Source: Kappaphycus alvarezii
Lineage: Eukaryota; Rhodophyta; Florideophyceae; Gigartinales; Solieriaceae
NCBI GenBank assembly: GCA_002205965.3
Contig: NADL03000512.1
Location: forward strand, 1,054,001-1,118,000
Reading direction: 5' to 3'
Length of the DNA stretch: 64,000 bases
Shown here: one piece after another, positions 1 through 10,330 of the stretch
How positions within the stretch are numbered: position 1 is the stretch's first letter
How the letters are laid out: the number at the start of each line of letters is the position of its first letter
Translations under genes and position numbers: made by a program
The notes under the pieces: model-generated
What the model was told of the DNA's origin: nothing
The model's input: the letters and a program-made list of their open reading frames with translations, nothing else
Databases searched by the model: none

Positions 1-582
1 TGAGGTATTACGTATCATAAATGTTTGCAATAATTATGGTTACATATAAACGCCTTTTAGCTCATATGACCAATAAAAAGCCGGCCTAATTCACAAGTAG
101 CACAGCGAGAGGATATAGCGGCCAATTATTTATTTTACGTCAATTTATCCAAAAAAAGACTCGCAATGTCACGCTTCTTACACTTTCCGTCACGATTTTT
201 AAACAATGGTAATCACATTTATTTTGGCGCGTCCCGCAAACGATTTTTTCCGGATTCAAGTGTGAATGTAATTTGTGAAGTATCCAATAATGAAATTATG
301 AGCTAGACAGGTACTCTATATCTGAGGGCCGTTGAAGTTTGTAAATATGCCTTTATGACATCGAAACATACTTTCTTTGTGCTATTACGCTTCGTACAAT
401 AAAAAATTATAAAATTATAAAATAATCTCAAATATCTACGTGCTAAAACACTTTAGAGGATGGAGCTAAAACAAGTTTATCTTTTCTTTTTTGATTATTT
501 CACCAACTTAAATAAACCCATGGGTGAAAAGCTACATTCAAAATTATTGTTGTTCATCGAATGAGGGTACACTCGCAATAAA
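1..582. other. AT-rich DNA without recognisable genes
   Basis: No open reading frame of convincing length or composition is seen on either strand. The tract is AT-rich with short A/T runs and ends where the coding relic at 583 begins. I see no RNA gene in it. Confidence 0.6.
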
Positions 583-987
583 GTGTGTCGCGGCTCACTT
601 CACATTGACACCCGGACGATGGGAAGCAGTGGTGGTACGTATTTCTTTGAAGTGACGTTCTTCAACTCTCTGGCGCGCTCCCACAGGAGGGCAACCCGTT
701 TAATCCGCTCACCTCCCTCAATTCGGCCGTCTCATAGAAGATGTGAATCTTTTAACGCTACCTCCGTGAGAAGTAAGCTCGTGCCTATCCCTATATCTAC
801 TCTCGGAGGTATGAACCCGAACGCATATAGGGTGCTAACCGACGTCGCGCGGAACGTGGGCGTTCGGGCGATGGAGGCAAATAGCAAGGTCCGTGCGGTA
901 CTTACTCAGAGGCACACTGACGCGGCCGTAATGTCCCATGCAGCAGTCTGCTGGGCGGTTTTGAGCCGGCTTTTTAGGGAAATTTAA
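583..987 (+). pseudogene. Isolated C-terminal fragment of a reverse-transcriptase element (endonuclease-like domain)
   Basis: This 134-residue frame is a diverged relative of the C-terminal part of the reverse-transcriptase element at 10331-10774. Both share a GGT start, a D/E-V-[ST]-F-x-N-x-LA motif, and a later P-[IF]-S-I-S-T-L-x-G block about 70 residues on, followed by a helical tail. In reverse-transcriptase proteins of algae, fungi and some animals, this tail follows the polymerase and looks like a PD-(D/E)xK nuclease fold; that assignment is from memory. Here the usual acidic D of DVSF is E (EVTF). No polymerase portion lies upstream, where the DNA is AT-rich, so this is a 5'-truncated or excised remnant on the opposite strand from the other copies. 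The frame opens upstream of the conserved part, so the start is arbitrary. Confidence 0.55.
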
Positions 988-2590
988 GAGGCACTAATGG
1001 TCACCCTGTGGGATATTCTGGGCCACAACCGACCACATCTTTCTAATGTTGAATCACCCCACATTTTCCTCCAATGCAGGTTCTGCACATGCCATCAAAT
1101 TCCGCAGGGAACAACTGGTCACACTTTTCATACATTAAAACACCCCAATTTTCCGACCCTCTGAACCATGGTTTGATCAAAAGATTGGAAGACTCCCAAT
1201 CTTACCCCACTTGAAGTAAATCAAAGCCATCTCCCTCCGACACCATTTCAAATATACTAATTCGAAACGAAAGTCGAAAAGAATAGCAAATGGAAATTTT
1301 GATTCTATTATAAAATAGAAAGTAGGATTCTATTTAGGGATATACTGTACATTGGTGCTTTGAATTAAATATGGACTGCAGATGCCTTGAAGATATTCTT
1401 AGGAACATTTGAGTAGTTACAATGATGTTTTTCTGGAGCAGGAATAAAACATCGAGTTCATTATCAGATCAGTTCCTTCATTGTGTAGGAGACTAAATTG
1501 TGTACTTTCGTCTCTAAAGTTGCTTGAAGAGGAGTAACTGATAGTACAAATCTAAAAATTATCTAAAAGCTGTTTATTAAGCATTTTAATTGTCGGCGGT
1601 GGGATGGGCGAGGAGAAATGCCGCACCAGGGCCTTTGCGCAAAGCAAGGCCCCATATCCGGTTGAATGTGGGTTTTTAGGTGATATGTTCTCTCCTGCTG
1701 CTGTAGCCGCCTGTGAGCGTTTCCTCTTCTAGAACACCCAACTTAAAAGCTGTCTGATGAATTAGTAGGAGTCTTTACGCCGACCATCAAACGCTATCCC
1801 GCTGTACCTGCCTGATCTCTACGGGTCAAGGGACGGCAATGGCATATGGGGGTGATCAGTCCCCGCGAAGGCTGGTGAGGGAAGATGTTTGGTTATCTGC
1901 GCTGAGCGACTTTGAGTAGAGAATTTGAGCTGCTGAGGGGCGCATAGGAAGGTTGAAAGAACTTTAATGCATCCAGGTCGGAGACTTCTGTGGCCGTTGC
2001 AAGTCCCAGACGTACGTACAAACTTGAATTTGAGTTTGAATTCTAGAACCCGTTATATTTGGACCTAAAAGGAAACTCTTTTCAACTGTACGTTGTGGAT
2101 CAGTGAAGTTCTCAACCGCGCCTGACTAGATCTGCACTTTTCTGTATTGTACTGTACAGTGTACTGTAAAACCGTACAGTTTTCTCCTGCGCTGTGTCAA
2201 TATGTACGTTTTCGAATCGTTCCACGAAAAAATTATTTTCACCACTGTAATGGTGCTTTAAGTATTTCAGCAAAGACACAATAACCGTTGGCACAATCTC
2301 GGATATTAAATATACTCTGGTAGTGATGAGTTGTAAGGCCCAGCTGCCGGTTTAGGGCCCACGGGTGCCACTCGGTGCCAATTAACTTGAGAATATTAAA
2401 AAAAGGTGCACTTATGCCCTAGTGCACTCAGTTCAGGAACACACCCGTAGTGCGCCCGCCGTAGCTTTCGGTCCAACTTTAACCCCTTCCTGAACCGCGT
2501 AATTACACTTTCCCAGCTACGCCCCGGCCCACGCCGATGGCCCTTCAGGGTCATGGCCCACTGAAGGTCCCTTGTCCAGGTATTCAAAAA
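988..2590. other. Gene-poor stretch with a GC-rich island at about 1590-1990
   Basis: No convincing gene was found. From 988 to about 1580 the DNA is AT-rich. From about 1590 to 1990 it becomes clearly richer in G and C, with only a roughly 45-codon open stretch near 1585-1730 and no recognised domain. It could be the remains of a mobile element or an RNA gene I do not recognise. From 2050 the DNA is mixed and includes GTAC palindromes. Short minus-strand frames at 2112-2587 have no recognisable family. Confidence 0.4.
2146..2191. repeat. Cluster of ACTGTACAGT-like palindromic words
   Basis: Within about 45 bases the words TGTACTGTACAGTGTACTGT and CCGTACAGT occur. They share the core GTACTGTAC/GTACAGTAC. 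The same core recurs at 10091-10125, 13475-13500, 13600-13630, 30945-30985, 31140-31160, 34440-34540 and 40971-40984, always outside coding sequence. The function is unknown. Confidence 0.5.
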
Positions 2591-3282
2591 AATTTCAGCC
2601 CACCATGAAGCCCTTCAGGCGGCTTTTAGTCAGGGGATAAATAAATGTTCACCACACCAAGGCTCTTGGCAATGGGGGCTAAGTAAAGTAAAAATGACCT
2701 TTTTACTATGAAGGATCAATGATACATGAGGTTGAGCTATAGATTACGGGGACGAGAGCTAATGTGCACGGCGAAAGATTTATCCTGGGGGTTGAAGTTT
2801 TGGGTCTTTTACTGCTGAAAGAGATATTCGATTTATTCTGAGGTAAGAGGTCCTCTGAAAATAACTTACTTTGGTATTCAGTTCCGCTCAAACCGTACCC
2901 CAACAAAGAAATGGTGTTGGACTTGACGAGTCTCGCCGCGAGGCGTCCGAAGAAGGGAAAAATTTGGGTTACCTTAATGCATAGAATATGTGGTCGGTTA
3001 TAACGAACAGTGGCTGCTGCGCCTCAACAATCGTAACAGCAGCATGTGCGACAATGCCAGTCGAAACCCGGCTGGCGGAGTCCCGAGCAGCTTGGTACCA
3101 GCCCCTCAATATGGAAAGTGGATGGGCAATGAAGCGATACTCAGGACCCTCCGCTCGGATTAGTTCGGCAAAACATGTATCCTTGCCAGGGCGGGCGTGG
3201 TAAAGGGGCTTGAACGAGAATAGTGCAATGGACGGGAAGCGGGCAAGGGTCAAGGCATGAATGAAGGTTGCGTCATTACAGT
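2591..3282 (-). repeat. Candidate 3' terminal region (possible LTR) of Copia element 1
   Basis: Just downstream (minus strand) of the RNase H end of Copia element 1 lies a purine-rich tract of the kind that primes plus-strand synthesis, complementary to the pyrimidine run at about 3288-3303. It is followed by a TG-starting sequence at 3280, so an LTR may run from 3280 towards lower coordinates. I could not find its other end, or a matching repeat at the opposite end of the element, so this is tentative. Confidence 0.3.
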
Positions 3283-4770
3283 CTATGCCTCCTTTCTCTT
3301 TGAGACCCTTGATGTCTGAGCGAGCTGCATTGACTCACGTCGAAACTTCATAAACGTGACTCGAAACAAAGGCTTGGTCAGAATATCGGAAACTTGATCT
3401 TCGGTTGTGCGATGAGATATCTCGATCTGCTTTGCGGCTAGTGCCTCACGAACGAAGTAGTACCGAATATCAATATGCTTATTTCGCTCGTTGATGGACT
3501 GGTTCTTGGCAGATCTAATCGATCCTGGGTTTTCGGCAAAGATTGAAATTGGTGTGGGATGGCTTGCACCCATAACCTCACAGAGGAGATTAGAGAGCCA
3601 AATGGCCTCCTTAGAAGAAGTGCAGAGCAAAAAATATTCTGCTTCACAGGAAGACAGGGCGACACATCCTTGCTTCTTGGAGCGCCGTGAGATAGGCCCT
3701 CCAGACATCATGAGGACAAAAATTTCGGTTGATTTGCGAGTTGCGCGACAGCCTGCCCAATCTTAGTCGCTGTAAGCGATGAGTGTTGCGACGGAAGAGT
3801 GTCCGTAACAAATACCAAGATTCATGGTTCCCTTGAGGCAGCAGTATAATCTCTTCACTGCTTTCTAGTGACTCGAATTTGGCCTTCCGCATTGTTACCA
3901 AAGTTTTCCAACTGCGAAAACAATATTTGGACGAATGCATATCATTAGATATATGAGGCTTCCAATTGTGGAGCGACACGGTGTCGATGAATGAAGCTCC
4001 CTGTCCTTTTCCCCGGTTTGTCACCATCTGAAAGCACCGTCGGAGTATCTACGGGCTCTGAGTCACTAATTTTGAACCATTCGAGCATCTTCTACGTAAA
4101 AGATGCCTGAGAAATGTGCAAAGTCCGTTTTTCACGGTGACGAACAACTTGGATTCCCAGAAACTCTTTGACAGGACCAATATCATTCATCTTAAAGCAA
4201 CTTTTTAACTTATTTTTGATTCTTTCAGATGCAGCTCTATTGGATCCTGCAATCAAGATATCGTCGACGTAAAGCACAATTGTTGAAACCGAGTTACCAT
4301 GCCTAGACACATAAAGGCATGGCTCATGTGGGCTGCTTTCCAATCGAAGATTTGAGGTTAAGAACTTGTGTATTTTGGCTTATCATTGACGTGGGGCCTG
4401 CTTTAGCCCATGCAAAGATTTCAGAAGTCTGCAAACTTGATCAGGATTGTTTTCATCACGAAGGCAGGATGTATATTCCATATACATCTCTTCCTCCAAA
4501 TATCCGTTAAGGAACGCGACCAACACGTCCATTTGAGCACATTCGAGGTCGAGGAGATTTATCAAACAAAGAAACATGCGGAAAACAGACAGAGAAACCA
4601 CAGGAGCATGCTTACCATTGTACTGAAGTCCAGGGCCTGCCTAAATGCCTTGGCCGCGATGCAAACTTTTGGACCAACTTCCGGTCTCACACGAAAAACG
4701 TAGCGAAAAGGAATTACGTGCATTCCTGGTTTCCGTGAGACGAGTTTGAAGCTCCATTTTCTCGAATATA
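3283..4770 (-). pseudogene. Copia element 1: reverse transcriptase and RNase H region
   Basis: The reverse transcriptase part shows the Copia signature YVDDILIAG with the following K-x-F-x-M-N-D-I-G block near 4100-4300, and an upstream D-V-x-x-A-F-L-N-G-x-L motif near 4500-4560. The RNase H part has S-S-C-E-A-E-Y and the late D-I-L-T-K-P motif at about 3390-3640. The region is broken and not expected to be active. Confidence 0.85.
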
Positions 4771-5362
4771 GTCTTCTTCCCTCTTCATTCCAGGCATCCA
4801 GACATCAAAGTTTTCTGGAGAAGTAGCGTCTTCGTACGAAGCAGGGATGCCGACGGAGGTCGATGCAGTATCAGCAATAAGAGATAAATCTTCTGTGAGG
4901 CTAGGAAACCCCGACCTATTTGGATTATGAATACTCTAGATGAGCGACGAGAGATGACTTCCCAGAAGTCGTCCTGAGGTGAAAGATGATTGTCGTTTTC
5001 GGGGACACATCTAATTCTTCAGCATTTTGCGCTGCAGACGACTGTGTGGAAATGTCTCTCACTGAGGACTTTTCATCAACTCGGAAATGGTCTTTTTCGG
5101 AACATTTTTCGAGATCTTCTGTAGCACATTGAACTTCTGAATTTCCAGACTCATTGAATATTACGTCTCGATATACAACCATTTTCTCTGCCAAGATATC
5201 CAAAAGCTTGTAACCTTTACTTTTCAAGGAGTAGCACATAATAACAGGTTCCCTTGACCTCGGAACCATTTTTTAAAGGTATCTTGTAGGGCCTTTATAC
5301 CAGCATCGTGATCCGAATAATCGCAGATGCAATACATTTGGAATTGTCCCGTTCCAAAGGAA

Positions 5363-6060
5363 TTATAGGGTAGAGTTATCTGGTAGAGCGCTAGAGGTTA
5401 GTCGTTTCAGAAAATAAACAGAGATGGAGAGAGCCTCTGCCCAGGAACGTTTGGGAGTACTCTTATGATGTAACATCGAGCGGACCAGGTTAAGAAGTAA
5501 ACGATTCATTCGTTTAGCAACACTATTTTGCTGAGGCGTGTGTGATACTTTGAGCTGATGTTGAACACCTTCTGAGTCGGGGAAATACTTGAAAGCGGAA
5601 AAGGTACAATCCCCGCCATTGTCAGATCGCAACGCTTTGAGAAGAAAATGGTCTTCATCAGGAGCGGGATTTTCGTTATGAAATTCATGAACGTGAAGTT
5701 CCCTTAGAGATCGACCAGTATGTTTTTCTGCGAGTGTCTTGTATTTTTTGAAACGTTCCAGAACCATTAAATTGTCGTCAAAGTGTAGACGGTCTTTCAT
5801 TTGGAGTAATAACTCGAGGAGCTTTGTAGAGCGACTATCCGTTGTCTCAGGGATCGGGCGCGATGCGACTTGGCGAGGATACAACCACCGCAAGAATCAT
5901 TCTCGTTTGAGTCTTTGAGCTTAATTCCGTGTACGGTCCCATCTCTGACCATTGACTTGATCGAACTGGTGTTGACGTGTGCAAGTCGTTCTTGCCATTT
6001 TGAGAGTGAAGTAAGCAAGGAAAACTCTGGAAAAGCGATAATCGATGAGTCCTGGGTCAT
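5363..6060 (-). pseudogene. Copia element 1: integrase region
   Basis: The integrase core is recognisable from R-S-D-N-G-G-D, followed by H-Q-L-K-V-S-H-T-P-Q-Q-N-S-V, the usual H-T-P-Q-Q-N-G-x-A-E-R block of Copia integrases, at about 5500-5650. Upstream (5880-6060) is the GAG-pre-integrase H-x-N motif with a C-x-G-C-I-L-A-K zinc-binding end. The region belongs to a broken element. Confidence 0.85.
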
Positions 6061-7350
6061 GTGATATGTATATAAACCTTTAACAAGCGTTCCAGTGGCA
6101 ATGGTAGAGCCGTTTATACCAATGACGACAGAAACTCGCTTGCGATCAAAATGAGAGTTTATTCCTCGATCCGCCATGAAAGATACTGAAAGAAATTGAT
6201 AGCACATGCTCGAGACGTGCAAAACGTTCTCCAGCATGCATTTGACTGTCGCTTCACTTCGTTGAAGATTTAAGATTTCATTGACTGATCCTTCGATAGG
6301 CGCTGCAGAGTCAGCTCCCATATGCAGTGCTGAGGGGAATGAAGAGGAATTGAATGTAGTGAAAGCTGAGCGATCATCTGTGACATGCGAAGTGCATCCC
6401 GGATCAATAACCCAATCATTCGAAAGTGAGATTGATGTGCCAATGGTATGTAGTGTAACATTCGTCTTTTCGGAGAGAATGAGTCGACAGCTGTAACTCT
6501 TGATACCACTGCCACTCAGAACGGGTCCTGTTGTAACGTTTCGAGGATTATTCGAGTGAGCCAAATTTGGATCTTCATAGGTGCTCAGTAGACGTACAAG
6601 GTCCTTGGTTTCTTCGTCAATAAAACTTTTATGTGATACTACGAGTCCCTTTCCGCCAACACGGGCCTTTTCCAGATGAGCACGAACAGGATGACCGACA
6701 GGAGCAAGGTGGGGATACTTTTTGAAACGGCGACTGCGGTCGCGATGTTTTCTGCAGTATATGCACATTTCTGTAGAGGTATCTCGCTTGAATTTTGGAC
6801 GTTCTTTAACTAGAAGTGCTACAGACTCCGAGGATTTCAAGGCATCATTATCACGTTGAGCATGACGTTGTTCCTCCTGATGGCATCGACTCGGGACGAA
6901 TTCGAACGAAAGTTTGTCTTCATCAATGTGGGCAGCGTCAAGTGCAGAGATGAGTCTGTCAAAACTATCAAGGCGACCATTTAGGAAGGCCATGAGCATC
7001 TCACTATCCTTGACTTTGACCGCCATTGCCCTCAGAGTGGCTGCAATCTTACGAATTCTAGCGCCAAACCGGAGTGCCTTCTCGTTTTCTTTAATCTTTG
7101 CAGTGTTAAAACGATAAAAACGACGCCTTGCAACTAAATTCTTTAAAACAGTTTATTTTTCAAAGATGTCAAAAATGAGAGACCACATGACTTTGGCGGT
7201 GTTGGCATGTTGGACCTGCTCGCGATTTGTATCAGAGAGAGTCAGTCCGATAAATGCGCGTGCCTTACAATCTGCCTTCTTCCATGAGTAGTAGGCTGCT
7301 GAAAAAGTCTCGGGAGGGTCTTGTGTGAGGTAGTCGTCAACTTCTCTTAA
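6061..7350 (-). pseudogene. Copia element 1: gag, zinc knuckle and protease region
   Basis: The long frame here holds the C-terminal part of gag, a CCHC-like knuckle beginning C-I-Y-C-R-K-H, and a protease with W-V-I-D-P-G-C-T-S-H, the Copia version of the D-S/T-G active-site loop. The frame carries on into the integrase region, as in Copia polyproteins. Confidence 0.8.
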
Positions 7351-8333
7351 TCAGAGTGATAGCTGCATTCGGGGCTTCCAGATGTGGAAGTTGTCATCAC
7401 GGAGATTTTTGAAACTGTCGATACGAACTCCAGAGGAATCTGCGACTAATGGAGTACAGTGGTTTGAAACTGTGATTGAGCAAAGTAGATACACAGTGAT
7501 ACCAGGTGCAGTATACTTATTCCTATGCTTGATGTGTTTGTCGCGGTCGTGCCTTGTCTGGAACAGGCGATTGCAGCAGACACAGGGAGCAATGAATGTT
7601 CTCCTCTCGGCGCGGTTCCGACACTTCTGACCTCCTCTGTGCTGCTCGAACTGCTTTGGTCCGGCAAATTTCAGCTGATAAAGATCGCAAACAAGGAAGG
7701 GATCTTTCGGCTTGGATGCCGGGACAGGGAATGGAGATCGAGATTTAGGAGCGAGGGGAAGAGGGGCCGGCGAGAGATGTTCGACGGAGAGAGGAGTCGG
7801 AACCCTTGCAGGTGGAGGAACAGATGCAAGAGGGGGAGCAGTAGGCGACAGAGGAAACTGAGAAAAAGTACCTGGAAACGTAGCAGGCTGAACTGGAGTC
7901 GGAAAAGCAGGAGCGAGAGAGGAAGAAACAAAAGAAAAAAATTTGACTGCAACAGCAGGCCTGGTATTCCAGCGACCTTGTTTGGCCTTTTTGATGCGAG
8001 TAGATGACACAGGAAGGGTTTTGAGCGAATTTTGATGGGCTTTTTCGACGACTTTCCTGCAGCAGACCTCTTATTTCCAAGGGTAAGGATATGCAGAAGG
8101 AAGTCTTTCTTCGGGGGAGGAGAAGGAGGGATGAAAATTACGTTTGGAGTGGTAGCGGTAGAAGGGACGTCATCACCCTCGCCGTCCGACTCGATGGCTG
8201 AGTCGTCAATGAAGTGACACTTGGGGCGAGGGAATTCTTGTGAGTCGAAGCAGATCTTGCGAACGACGGGATCTTCTGGGACGATCTCGATGCCGCGACG
8301 AAAGACGGAACGATAGATGGCCACCGAAGGCAA
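7351..8333 (-). pseudogene. Copia element 1: N-terminal proline-rich and C2H2-like finger region
   Basis: The start of the polyprotein region, near 8333, matches the same region of Copia element 2 (M-P-S-V-A-I-Y-R-S-V-F-R-R in one, a close variant in the other). After a long Pro/Ser/Leu-rich stretch it shows two C/H-rich blocks resembling C2H2 fingers (ending H-R-G-G-Q-K-C and C-C-N-R-L-F-Q-T-R-H-D-R-D-K-H), then the start of gag (F-H-I-W-K-P-R-M). Fingers in front of gag are unusual for Copia. The region is broken. Confidence 0.6.
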
Positions 8334-8339
8334 GGATAT

Positions 8340-8655
8340 GCGAGGTTAAGCGAGGTGTAAGGTACTAGAGTGGGTATATACAGAAAGAACGAGTTTGAAA
8401 CGGTTTGGACTTACTGTTAAAACGATCCACAGGCCGTGAAACAAACCTAGGTCTGTAGCAAAGAGACGAAACAGGTAGCAACGAGAAGAAGTCGGGCCGC
8501 AAGATAATCTATTTGTGGTGCAGAGATGGAGAACGAAGACTGGCCGCAAAACCAATCGAGGTAGGAAGTCCAGAGACTACAAAAACTAGATAGGCCACAA
8601 GACAGAAGTGAGTATATAATGCAGAGACGACGTAGAGGTCACGTCCAAACCAACA
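8340..8655 (-). repeat. Copia element 1 leader or 5' LTR
   Basis: This segment matches the equivalent region of Copia element 2 (about 46260-46583) and is repeated at the left end of block C (50655-51035). On the minus strand it can start with TG near 8655, and a TATA-like ATTATATA lies at about 8613-8620, so it looks like an LTR promoter/leader. No matching repeat is recognised at the other end of the element. Confidence 0.5.
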
Positions 8656-8733
8656 GCATTTTTTTAGTCCTTCACCTGCGCGAAGTTTTTTCCCTCCCCT
8701 ACACGGAGTGGTCGCCGCCGAAGAACGTGAGGC

Positions 8734-9698
8734 CTAAAAGGTAAGTTGTTGAGGAGTGTTAGCGGCCTGGGCGCATAATCTGATAGAGGGAAGGAAGAGG
8801 TGGGACGAGGGAGAAAAAGAAGGAAGGGGTGAGAGAAGTAGAGTAAAAGAGAGAATGAGAGAGAGAAGGCGCCCGATACGGTCCTTTTCAATTTCGGATG
8901 ATTCAAAGGCAAGCCGCTCACGCCCCAAATTCAACCGTTCCCTACCCAGCTCCACCCTCGCCAGATCAGCGTCGCGTAAGTGCATTACAAACCTGTCCAT
9001 TTCTCTAGTTGAAATCAGCTCGTTGTTCTTTTTCGTCTTTTTGCGTGGTCGCTGAGACTCAACCCTCTCCCTTGCTTCACTAGGACTTCCATCGTCTGAA
9101 TTGTCAGAGCAGAAGTGGTTCGTTGCAAGATTCATGAGAACCCCCCAAGTCTTTCCTTCACTTGATCTAGCTCTTTCACAGCTTGCTTCTCCGACCCCTT
9201 TCTCGTCTCTATATCCTCCCGCTCTTCTCGCATCATAAGAAGGAGCCCATCCATCTCCCCCACATCACCACCAACCCCCGATCGAAGCTGGTCGCGCTTA
9301 TCAGACTTGCCAAAGGATGAATGAAGCCTCTCATACCTATCTTGTGCACATTTTGCCGACACCCTTTGCGTGGTGTTCGGATTTCCGTTTAACTTCTCCG
9401 CCACCAACTCGAAGCGCTTCGACAAGTTGCCGTAAGATGCGATATGGGCCTTTGCCGTCGCCACCTAGCGCAAAATAATAAGGCCTTCTTCAGACGAAAA
9501 TCTCAAGTGATGTCCTTTTTTCTCCTTGTCTGGGGAGGGCGGGAGTGTTGAGATAACTTTGGCGCCAGAAGGAGCTCCTTCGTTCGATACTTCTTGTGTT
9601 GGACTTACAACCTGGGTACTTACTGGTTCACACCCATCGCTATGGTCGGTGTTTTCCGGTTGTACCGGAGCAAGCGGGTGGATATTGTTTGTGAACAT
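8734..9698 (-). pseudogene. Myb/SANT-like DNA-binding protein gene, copy A (interrupted)
   Basis: Translation from the ATG at 9698 gives a Pro/Ser/Thr-rich N-terminus of about 65 residues. A Myb/SANT-like domain follows: helix 1 around R-F-S-S-E-E-G-L, helix 2 Y-G-N-L-S-K-R-F-E-L-V-A-E-K-L-N, helix 3 V-S-A-K-C-A-Q-D-R-Y-E-R-L. A charged coiled-coil tail with repeated E-R-L-N-L-G-R-E-R-L-A-F-E comes last. This layout fits Myb/SANT-like proteins of lower eukaryotes, some of which accompany Harbinger transposons. An in-frame TAG lies inside the SANT domain (9465-9467), and the reading frame shifts at a C6 run near 9132. Both also occur in block C. The start lies just after the G-rich repeat. It is a pseudogene, or the sequence carries errors shared by both copies; partner and target are unknown. 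Confidence 0.55.
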
Positions 9699-9702
9699 GA
9701 TG

Positions 9703-9870
9703 CGTGGAGATGGGGGAGATTGGAGGGTGGTGGGAAGGAGATAGGGGGGCGATGGGGGGTAGGGGCGAGATGGGGGAGATTGGGGGCGATGGGGGGTAGG
9801 GGCGAGATGGGGGGAGATTGGGGGCGATGGGGGGTAGGGGCGAGATTGGGGGGGAGACTGGGGGGATATG
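9703..9870. repeat. G-rich minisatellite upstream of the Myb/SANT-like gene
   Basis: A unit of about 36-40 bases, built from GATGGGGGGTAGGGGCGAGA and GGGGGAGATTGGGGGC words, is repeated about three times with imperfect flanking units. Runs of four to seven G every few bases could form G-quadruplexes on the plus strand. G-run lengths differ between copies A and C (5 versus 6), while the unit number looks the same. Because it sits just upstream of the ATG at 9698 (minus strand), it would be in the promoter or 5' UTR. Confidence 0.85.
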
Positions 9871-9944
9871 GGAAGGGTCCGATTTGCCGCGGACAGCGAA
9901 GATTTTTGCAAGTACAGGGTACTGTTTGTCTCCCGCGTTAACAT

Positions 9945-10330
9945 TTCTCACAGCCGTTCACTAACTAGTAGGATTTCAGGTGTGTTCGTCACAAGACAAT
10001 TGCAAAATTCTGCAATTCAATTACAGTCTGTAATTTTCAGTGAGGTTTTGGTCCTATTTAATTCTGAAAAGCGATGGCGTAAACCCACTACTGTACAAAC
10101 GCAAATTGTACAGCACAGTACATAAGTTTCCGAAAGGGAGAGAGTTCGATAGCTTGAAGTCAGCGGCTTGCTCTCAATAGGCACTGTAACAGAAACGGTA
10201 GGGCTTGCGAAAGGGGCGATGAAAGGTTGCTGTTATCTCGCAATGTGAAATTCTTGCACTACCGCGCTGCTGTCAGATTGCAAGGCAGGAAAGTCGCAGA
10301 TGAGCTTCCTCCAACTGGTAGCACGGGGGC
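9945..10330. other. Intergenic spacer between the Myb-like gene and the reverse-transcriptase element
   Basis: No gene is seen. It contains the inverted-repeat word TGTACAAACGCAAATTGTACA followed by CAGCACAGTAC at about 10091-10122, another example of the GTAC motif. Block C carries the same spacer at 52342-52721. Confidence 0.5.

Larger units (their letters stand above)
3283..8655 (-). mobile_element. Copia-type LTR retrotransposon 1, broken
   Basis: A Ty1/Copia element lies on the minus strand. Its parts run in Copia order: LTR-like leader (8340-8655), proline-rich and zinc-finger region (7351-8333), gag (about 6780-7350), zinc knuckle (about 6720-6790), aspartic protease (around 6411, V-I-D-P-G), GAG-pre-integrase and integrase (5363-6060), variable linker (4925-5270), reverse transcriptase with YVDDILIAG (4092-4700) and RNase H (3283-3711). 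Integrase before reverse transcriptase is diagnostic of Copia. The element is broken, with something like ten or more interruptions, and is a fossil. Its leader continues into duplicated block A, so it was in place before the block was copied to 50655. Confidence 0.88.

Noticed and set aside
7525-8007. 160-codon plus-strand frame rich in Arg/Ser
   Set aside because: It is the antisense shadow of the Pro/Leu-rich N-terminal region of Copia element 1.
9703-9870. G-rich repeat as telomere-like sequence
   Set aside because: The unit is about 36-40 bases with mixed words, not a short telomeric repeat, and it lies inside a duplicated gene block.
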